This document shows positions 9,424 through 15,091 of a stretch of DNA of 15,091 nt, one piece after another. The stretch comes from Aureobasidium sp. EXF-3400 (taxonomy: Eukaryota; Ascomycota; Dothideomycetes; Dothideales; Saccotheciaceae): NCBI GenBank assembly GCA_024195585.1, contig SWBL01000622.1, positions 1 through 15,091 of the forward strand, written 5' to 3'. Made by a program: the position numbers and the translations under genes. Under the pieces are notes generated by a model. It did no database searches and had not been told where the DNA came from. It was given only the letters and a program-made list of their open reading frames with translations. Position 1 is the stretch's first letter, and every line of letters starts with the position of its first letter.

Positions 9424-11785
9424 TCAGATGGTAACATGCTCGTATGCAGTAAGCAATGCGCCATGCCTGTGCTTATTCATCTCTTGAGGTCCTCCTTGTC
9501 GCTGTAGGAGATCGATCATGCGACGCACGGCTTCTTTGCACTTTGCGAAAAGTTGATCCTTCGAGTTTGCTTCATTGGCTGGTAGGGTAGCCAGAAGATC
9601 CGTCATGGTGAGCTGCAATGAAATGTGAGTTTGGAGTTTCAATCATGGGAGAGCAAAAAAACTTACAGCTTCTTCAAAAGCTCGGTGTTGGAAAACCCAC
9701 CAAACGCCAGCATCACCTTCGAAAAAGTCATTGAGCTTGAAGTAGGCCCAAATGGCTTCGTGGGCTGCTTCTAGCGCACCACGGAAATTGAGCTCAACCC
9801 CCACCTCTGCGTCTTCAAACGCTTGGATGACCATCAAACAGTGGTAGTAATTGCTTGTGAAAAATAAGTTTTGGCGAACCGCTCTACCGCTATTCTGAGC
9901 CATCTGCCGCAAAGTCTCATAGTCCGAAGTTGTGAGGAACGAAGGGGCAGATTTCCAAATCTCGCGGAAAGAGTTTACCAAAGTCGTTTTCGCACGGGCG
10001 TTTTTGGCTATCGGGATAGACAGGGAGACTGGAGAGCATAGGTTTTCCTGCACTTTGAGTGCCAAACGCCACAATGATTTTATGTACAAGACGTCTGCTC
10101 TGTCGACATCTTCGGTGATTCTCTGATGTGGCAGAATGGGTGGCTCGGGCTGTCTGGGTTGGTCCTGTGGAGGCGCGATAACGCTGATGCTCATAAGATT
10201 CTCGATACGAGCACTGCTGCCCGTGTATCTGGTCGAGTCTTGAGCTTCAACCTCTGTCTCGTTAGTCAAAGAGTCGATTGATACATCGCTGTGGGTAGCT
10301 GTCGGCGGCAGTTTGAGAAGCACAGTGAGGAACGTGTCTTGATGGAGAATGGCCTGCCAGAATCTCCTTCGGGTGTGCTTTTCTACAGGTGAGATGTTTG
10401 GTAGAATGATGTCAGGGTCGCGATGAAGTCGCAGTGCATAGGCCTGTCGTACAATGATTCCAGACCAAGCATATGCATCTGATGCATGGTTGTCGTTCAT
10501 CAAGAAATAGCACAGCAGTATCTGAGCACCTAGAGCTCTCAAAGATGATCTATTGAGATAAGAGTAGATGCGAAGTGCCTGGTTAGCAGCAGAAGCTGGG
10601 TCTACGTCAGGAGTTTGTTCTGGTTCAATATTGGTAGTCAGGCTTACCCAAAAATTCAGCACTCGAACTTTTCGCATCGTAGCTTGCAAGATCTATGAAT
10701 TGCGTACCCATAGCATAAAGAGCAAAGTGCAGAGCGATCAAATCAGCATCGGCAGTTTCACGTTCCTTTTCGGGCAAGGCCCAGAATCGCTCATATGCCA
10801 CGTAAAAGGTTCGTCGATGTAGAAAAGGATATACAGGAGCCACACATTCAAAGTACTTGGCGATCAAGATATCAGCCTGTTGCTTGCTTGGTAGCACTGC
10901 GAGGACCTCAGGTAGACCGCCTTGACATGTCCAGTAGTTTGTGAATGGATGAGATGATCCGATACCAAAGATGTTAGATGGTGTTTGTTTGGAGAATGGA
11001 ACCTGTGATTGCAGAAAAGGCGACCCAAATCCAACAGAAGTTTCGCGCGGAGAGCGATGATGGAACTTGGAGAAAAGATCAGTTCTTACTTGCTTTATGC
11101 CAGTAACACTGGCTGGTGAAGATGAGGAGCCATCAAAAGAGCCGTTAAGTTTTCTGATCTTGGCTGGTGGAGGCTTGACCATATGCCTTTGCTTATCAAC
11201 TCCATTGTCTTTCTGGCTGTAATGGACGTCAGCATGTACATCCTTCCTTTTCTTCGTGATTTATTTGAATACCTTGCATCAGCTATCAGATTAGCAACGT
11301 GGGTGTATTTACAAGTCGATTGCCGTTTGATGCAAGCCAAGCAGCCCGGACGTCCTCGGTCACACTGTGAGTGGTTGGTCAGTATATGTTGGTCATAACC
11401 AATTGTAGCAAGCCATGCAAGTGGAACGATTTGATATCCATGAGACGCAGCCGCCATGATAAAAAGAAAGAAAGATTGAGAGACAACAAACCTTGGTCTT
11501 GCGTTCAACACATTCTTCGCAGCTCAGCGTGGGCTTATTACGCTTCTGCTTAGGTTTCGTGCGTTCGCCATCAGGCGTGGACGTCTTTGCATCTTGAGCT
11601 GGTGACTCACTGGCACTAGTTGTGGGTGGTAGACGTGATGGCGCAAAGGCGTTGACAGGCGTCACAGGTACAGATCCGTAAGCTGCAGCATGGTATGGCG
11701 ACTGTTGAGCAAACTGTTGCACTGGTGGAAGGTGAGGTGGTTGATGTGATGGAAAGACTGATGAATCAGAAGGCAACCCCGACAT
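9424..11785 (-). CDS. Zn2Cys6 transcription factor with fungal_trans domain
   Basis: Five exons on the minus strand: 11785-11492, 11364-11273, 11216-10648, 10601-9667 and 9612-9424. They give 692 residues, and all phases agree. The start ATG (11785-11783) has A at -3. The Zn2Cys6 cluster is complete: Cys89-x2-Cys92-x6-Cys99-x6-Cys106-x2-Cys109-x6-Cys116 (CEECVERKTK then CDRGRPGCLACIKRQSTC). A basic patch (KPKQKRNK) precedes it. The N-terminus is Pro/Ser/Gln-rich. The middle-homology (fungal_trans, PF04082) region runs from about residue 230 to 480, with YFECVAPVYPFLHRRTFYVA, SYLNRSSLRALGAQ, AWSGIIVRQAYALRLHRDP and RRRFWQAILHQD. Such proteins bind CGG triplets as dimers in the nucleus. The target pathway is unknown; I cannot name an orthologue. 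Intron 1 (127 bp) has ACTGAC near its acceptor; intron 3 is only 46 bp. Intron positions are by eye. Confidence 0.88.
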
Positions 11786-12436
11786 TTTCTTGCCGATTCG
11801 GGTTCCTGCAGTGTTCTTTCTTGACCCCACGCTAACTATTGCGCGTTCTTGTGGGATGAAATGGAGAGGTGGGCCGATCTGCGTTTTTCGAGACTTGTTT
11901 CTTGGTGGAAATAATAAGTAACAAGCTATGTGAACGAGCCTCCGGGAATAGAGGAAGAACGCGACTTGTCAAAGACATCCGGGGCGACCGAGGATGTCAT
12001 GACTTGAGAGCGAAAAAAAGCCAAGCCCTTTTTCCCAACATCCTCGGACCCGTTTGCCATGTTGTTGAATCAAGCAAAACACTAATGAACCTAAAGATGG
12101 CCAACCCTCATCCGATGATGCCGACAAGATGCATCTGGAAATGGGCACTGGAAGTACACTCAGAATCCCACTGAGACGGTATCCAGGGCTGAAGTGGCAG
12201 TGCAGGTTTCGGGAGTCGCGACAAGCGCGGCACATGGAGAAGCCGGGGAAGTGCAGCTGGAAGGAATAAGACCCGAGGTCGGCGCATCAACAAGTACTGT
12301 TTACATCGTCTTGGAACCATGACAAAAGCAGTTCTCGAACGTGGTGAATAATGAAGCTGAAGCTGAATGGGGTATATATTTCAAGCAGACTACCTTGCGC
12401 TTAAGGCTAGATCATTCATGTCTCGTAATTGACCAC
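11786..12436. promoter_or_regulatory. Promoter region of the Zn2Cys6 gene and 3' end of the GST gene
   Basis: This 651-bp gap lies between the start of one minus-strand gene and the stop of the next. It should hold the 3' untranslated region of the glutathione transferase on its right and the promoter and leader of the transcription factor on its left. The one structured element I see is the dyad at 11974-11998. No convincing TATA box lies close to the transcription factor start. Open frames on both strands here look random. Confidence 0.55.
11974..11998. promoter_or_regulatory. Dyad with inverted CGG triplets, candidate Zn2Cys6 site
   Basis: GACATCC (11974-11980) and GGATGTC (11992-11998) are perfect complements 11 bp apart. 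Inside them lies CGG-N5-CCG (11980-11990). Binuclear zinc proteins bind paired CGG triplets, usually with a fixed spacing, so this may be a site for the factor encoded 189 bp downstream (autoregulation) or for another family member. Function is inferred. Confidence 0.35.
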
Positions 12437-13164
12437 TTATTTCTGGAAGTTGGCCTCTCTTTCCTTCTTCATCTCTTGTGTAGCAGGACGGTTCGAGATT
12501 CTCTGCCACCATGCCCAGTAGTGAGGGAGCTCCTTCTCGATCTCGGCGTGGAAAGCATCGCTCTGCTCTCCGAAGATGAAGGGCAGGAGCATCTGCCAAG
12601 GAATGAAAGACAGGTCTGCATAGGTGTACTTGTCACCAACGAGGTATTCGGTGCCCTGCTGTTTGAGGTGCTTGTCCAAAACTGTGAGCACACGCTTGAT
12701 CTCTTTGCTGTATCTCTCAACTGCGGAATCGATCTTGGTTTCGTGGTAGATGTTGAACCAGACGCGCTGGCCGAAGTAAGGGCCCTGTCCGGAGACTTGG
12801 AAGTGAAGCCTGGATGTAGTGTTAGTCGAGCTCTGCAATCGGACATATTCATGCCAACTTACCATTGCTTCAACAAGTACTTCTCGGGGCTGGAAGTGTA
12901 TGTGAACTTGTTCTCCTTGTCGTACTGCTCAACCAAGTACTCGACAATGGCACCAGACTCCCAAAGGGTGATGCCGGTATTGGGGTCCTCAATGGTAGGG
13001 GTTCTTCCGTTGACACAGAGCTTCTCGTACTCGGGCTTCTTGAGGTCAGGGAAGTCCCAGAGCTTGTGCTCGTAAGGAAGACCAAGCTCCTTCATGGCCA
13101 GAACGACCTTCCAGGGGTTGGGACCGCCAGCATGGCCGTGAATGATGATGGGCTTGAGAGACAT
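12437..13164 (-). CDS. Ure2-like glutathione S-transferase
   Basis: Two exons, 13164-12863 and 12809-12437, are joined over a 53-bp intron (GTAAGT..GACTAAC..CAG) within the Trp101 codon. They give 224 residues, normal for a cytosolic GST. The start has A at -3 (ACAACCATG). The thioredoxin-like domain (about 1-85) contains HGHAGGPNPWKVVLAMKELG. Asn16 aligns by recall with the catalytic-region Asn of Ure2p/YfcG-type (Nu) enzymes. The cis-Pro loop is GRTPTIED (Pro56) and the glutathione-binding Glu69-Ser70 is in WESGAIVEYL. The helical C-terminal domain includes GQRVWFNIYHETK and GDKYTYADLSFIPW. Likely work: conjugating or reducing electrophiles and peroxides with glutathione in the cytosol. Fungal gstA-type enzymes answer to xenobiotic and oxidative stress, and a TTACTAA word lies upstream. 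It lacks the long Gln/Asn-rich extension of yeast Ure2, so a prion or nitrogen role is unlikely. Confidence 0.93.
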
Positions 13165-13247
13165 GGTTGTAAGTGTGGTAATGGTGAGGAATTGAGAAAG
13201 AGAAAGTCAATTGGAACGATCGAACCGGACGCGGCTACCTCAAATGA

Positions 13248-13254
13248 CTTTATA
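13248..13254 (-). promoter_or_regulatory. TATA-box-like element of the GST gene
   Basis: TATAAAG reads on the minus strand about 85-90 bp upstream of the GST start codon. That is a plausible distance for a TATA box with a leader of roughly 40-60 bases. No transcript start is known here. Confidence 0.4.
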
Positions 13255-13610
13255 TCCCTTCGAGATCCCTTCAACTGGGGGCTACATTGCCTCTTGCCCC
13301 ACTCACGGTTCATCAAAGCTTCCATGATGTCGCTGCGGAAGAACATTTTCGGGGTTCGGTGTTAAGCTTACGTTCGGCATGCTGCTTAGAAACGCACACT
13401 CACCCCTCCTAAGAATGCCATCAATCTGTTGGCAGACCACGGAAGTCGGTGGGTGGGACTGAATAGACGCGGTGTGCGGTATGTGACAGGATTACTGTCT
13501 CACAGGCACAAAACCACAATGATGGTCGCATCTGATCCTTTCAGGTACACCATATATACACGATCTGAGCGGGGCTGATGACAAAACATGTTTGCGGGGT
13601 AGTTTAAGGT

Positions 13611-13617
13611 TTAGTAA
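13611..13617 (-). promoter_or_regulatory. Yap1/AP-1-type TTACTAA word
   Basis: The minus strand reads TTACTAA, matching the response element recognised by fungal Yap1-type bZIP factors that drive oxidative-stress and glutathione genes. It is about 450 bp upstream of the GST start and about 120 bp past the BTB stop. A seven-base word is expected by chance every several kb, so the match is only suggestive. Confidence 0.3.
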
Positions 13618-13733
13618 GCTGAGAAATGACAGTAAATTAAGCATCATTAAATAGAACTATTAGATGTTTCTGAAACTGGGTATCACGCAGCAACAAAGGA
13701 AGAAGCACCGTCAAGACCGTCAATCGTAAATCA

Positions 13734-14907
13734 TCATTTCACGCCCATGGCCGCCATGTTGTTCCAGTAGTCCCAGAGACCGCGCGATTCAAGCTGCCCT
13801 CTGTCTTTGCGGCGACGAAGAGCCTCCACGTATGACAAGCTTCTTTGGCTTCTTTCGGGAAGGGCTTTCTGCGTCTCCATTGACGTTGTTTGGTTCGACT
13901 CTTTCTCCCGTGGTCGGACTCTTGGCAATGGTTCTGCTGGTTCCGTTGAATCGTCGGACTCCGTATCCGTTCTCTCGTCGAGTTGAGTCTGGTGGTGTGG
14001 GTAACTCGGATTCTCGCTCTGAGGATTGTACAGAAGTGCGTCTTCGTTCTCCATTGGGGAATCGCTCCGCGCCTGCGTCTGCAGAGGATGATCTTCGTCG
14101 TCTGGAAGGGGTTGGCGTCAACTTGGATGCAGGACCTTGAACTCATTATTATCCGAGTTCTGTGGATTGAATGACAGAAGTAGGAGTTGAGAGTTGGGCA
14201 AGGAAAACTCGGGGCTAAGTACCTTTACCTTTGCCATTTTGACGTGGAGTAGGGTCCTCGTGGTATGCAGCCTGGTCACCGTCTGTCGGGTCATCAAACA
14301 GTATGCCTCCAGTACCTTCCTTGATAGCGTTGACCATGTCAACTGCAAAATCAGGGTTGTCTTTGAAGCAATGTCGGTAGCTCTCAGCATTCTTTTCACT
14401 GTCTGGATCCATGATCTGCCGCGCAGCAATTTGGGCCATGAGTTTTCTGAATGGCGAACCCACTGGAGAGCTGCGATAAATCTCGTTGATCTCTTCGGCG
14501 TCTGGTACGAGTTGAGCTTCAAGTAAGCCTTGTCTGTATCGATCGATGGACTCGTTCCTCAAGATTGGAAGATCGAACTTGTTGCATAGCAGATATAGCT
14601 TGTGGCAGGCTACAGAGTAGTCATATTTCTTCTCGTCCGTCATGTCGGACGTGTCGTCCAATGTTCCTTGATACAGCCATTTTACAAGCAACTCGAAACC
14701 AGCAGGATCTTGGTCGGGTAGTTCAAGCTCAGATCTCGAAGAGGGTTTGGACGTCTTGCCGGCGAGGAATTCGGATTCGAAGTAGGGCGAATGGTGACAT
14801 AATAGGTTGCGATGCAGCGACCAATGCCGACGCTCTTCACCGACGTAAAAGTCGATGGTCGGGCCAGAGAGGAGCCTTTTCCACAAGGTCTTAGCTTCGT
14901 CAGGCAT
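13734..14907 (-). CDS. BTB/POZ domain protein
   Basis: Preferred model: exons 14907-14229 and 14101-13734, 348 residues. The start ATG (14907-14905) follows an in-frame TGA 11 codons upstream. The BTB/POZ fold covers about residues 12-120: GPTIDFYVGEERRHWSLHRN, then LLCHHSPYFESEFLAG, FELLVKWLYQGTLDD and KLYLLCNKFDLPILRNESID, ending in a helical region (FRKLMAQIAARQIMDPDSEK). The intron (127 bp, donor GTAAAG; or 121 bp using GTACTT) ends in CCCCTTCCAG with TTGAC upstream. The last exon encodes an acidic, disordered stretch and then LSYVEALRRRKDRGQLESRG and a Trp-rich tail (LWDYWNNM). BTB domains mediate dimerisation and often link substrates to Cullin-3; fungal proteins of this shape are numerous and mostly uncharacterised. 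Without splicing the frame would stop at 14215-14217. Alternative acceptors would change the C-terminus. No gene name is justified. Confidence 0.8.
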
Positions 14908-15091
14908 TTGCGCCAACAGAAAACAAGCAGACAGAGCTCAAGCGCAAGCAGTGCAGTGTAGTGAAACGTACTCGGCAAAGGTCTTTGCAGTGATCTCGCT
15001 GACGTTAGCTCTGGCCATGCGAAGTACTACGGGCGCGTTGTTGGCATACGCAAAGTCGCGCGAGTAGATTGGTGGTAGGTATCGATAAACT
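14908..15091. promoter_or_regulatory. Upstream region of the BTB gene to the window end
   Basis: These bases lie 5' of the BTB start codon and probably hold its leader and core promoter. I see no TATA box. A short plus-strand frame passes through but has no recognisable protein. The next gene to the right is outside the window. Confidence 0.4.

Larger units (their letters stand above)
13165..13733. promoter_or_regulatory. GST promoter and 3' end of the BTB gene
   Basis: This 569-bp gap lies between the GST start codon and the BTB stop codon, both on the minus strand. It should hold the GST promoter near 13165-13400 and the BTB 3' untranslated region near 13733. A TATA-like word and a Yap1-type word are listed separately. 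No reading frame here looks coding. An ATATATA run near 13553 could be part of either gene's signals. Confidence 0.55.

Noticed and set aside
11786..11830. Upstream extension of the Zn2Cys6 protein from 11830
   Set aside because: The codon at 11830 is GTG. The ATG at 11785 with A at -3 is the better eukaryotic start.
12341..13075. A 244-codon open frame on the plus strand
   Set aside because: It runs antisense through the clear glutathione transferase exons and reads as their shadow (leucine/valine-rich with no family match). It also crosses the GST intron without interruption, which adds nothing.
9424..14907. Secondary-metabolite cluster made of the transcription factor, GST and BTB genes
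   Set aside because: No synthase, oxidase or transporter is present in the window, and neighbouring genes in one orientation are common in compact fungal genomes.
14153..14915. Longer BTB start at 14916
   Set aside because: That start would be a TTG codon. The first ATG in the frame is at 14907, and an in-frame TGA lies shortly upstream.

Overview
The window looks like nuclear DNA of a filamentous ascomycete (Pezizomycotina; Dothideomycetes is my guess). The reasons are short 46-127 bp introns with GT..AG ends, CTRAC-like branch points, one Zn2Cys6 transcription factor, a Ure2-like glutathione transferase, and a Medusa-type developmental regulator. I see no bacterial, viral or transposon genes, no tRNA or rRNA, and no CRISPR array.

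Layout. Positions 1-4020 hold no gene I can support. They carry a perfect 14-bp inverted repeat near the left end and one weak coding-like patch on the minus strand (about 1790-2018). Positions 4021-5148 are a pyrimidine-rich promoter and leader with short upstream ORFs. A four-exon plus-strand gene follows (5149-7677), encoding a MedA/Medusa-like regulator of about 760 residues. Positions 7678-9423 are the gap between convergent genes: T-rich on its left side, purine-rich on its right.

Three genes then lie in tandem on the minus strand. They are a five-exon Zn2Cys6/fungal_trans transcription factor (11785-9424, about 692 residues), a two-exon Ure2-like glutathione S-transferase (13164-12437, 224 residues) and a two-exon BTB/POZ protein (14907-13734, about 348 residues). 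The gaps between them, 0.65 and 0.57 kb, serve as the promoter of one gene and the 3' end of the next.

No pathway clearly links the four genes. The transcription factor and the transferase are neighbours, and the transferase promoter has a Yap1-type TTACTAA word, but I see no biosynthetic cluster. The most useful second looks are the medA leader, the dyad upstream of the transcription factor, the BTB terminal exon that is open in all three frames, and the inverted repeat at 401-463. Splice models were made by eye and need transcript support.
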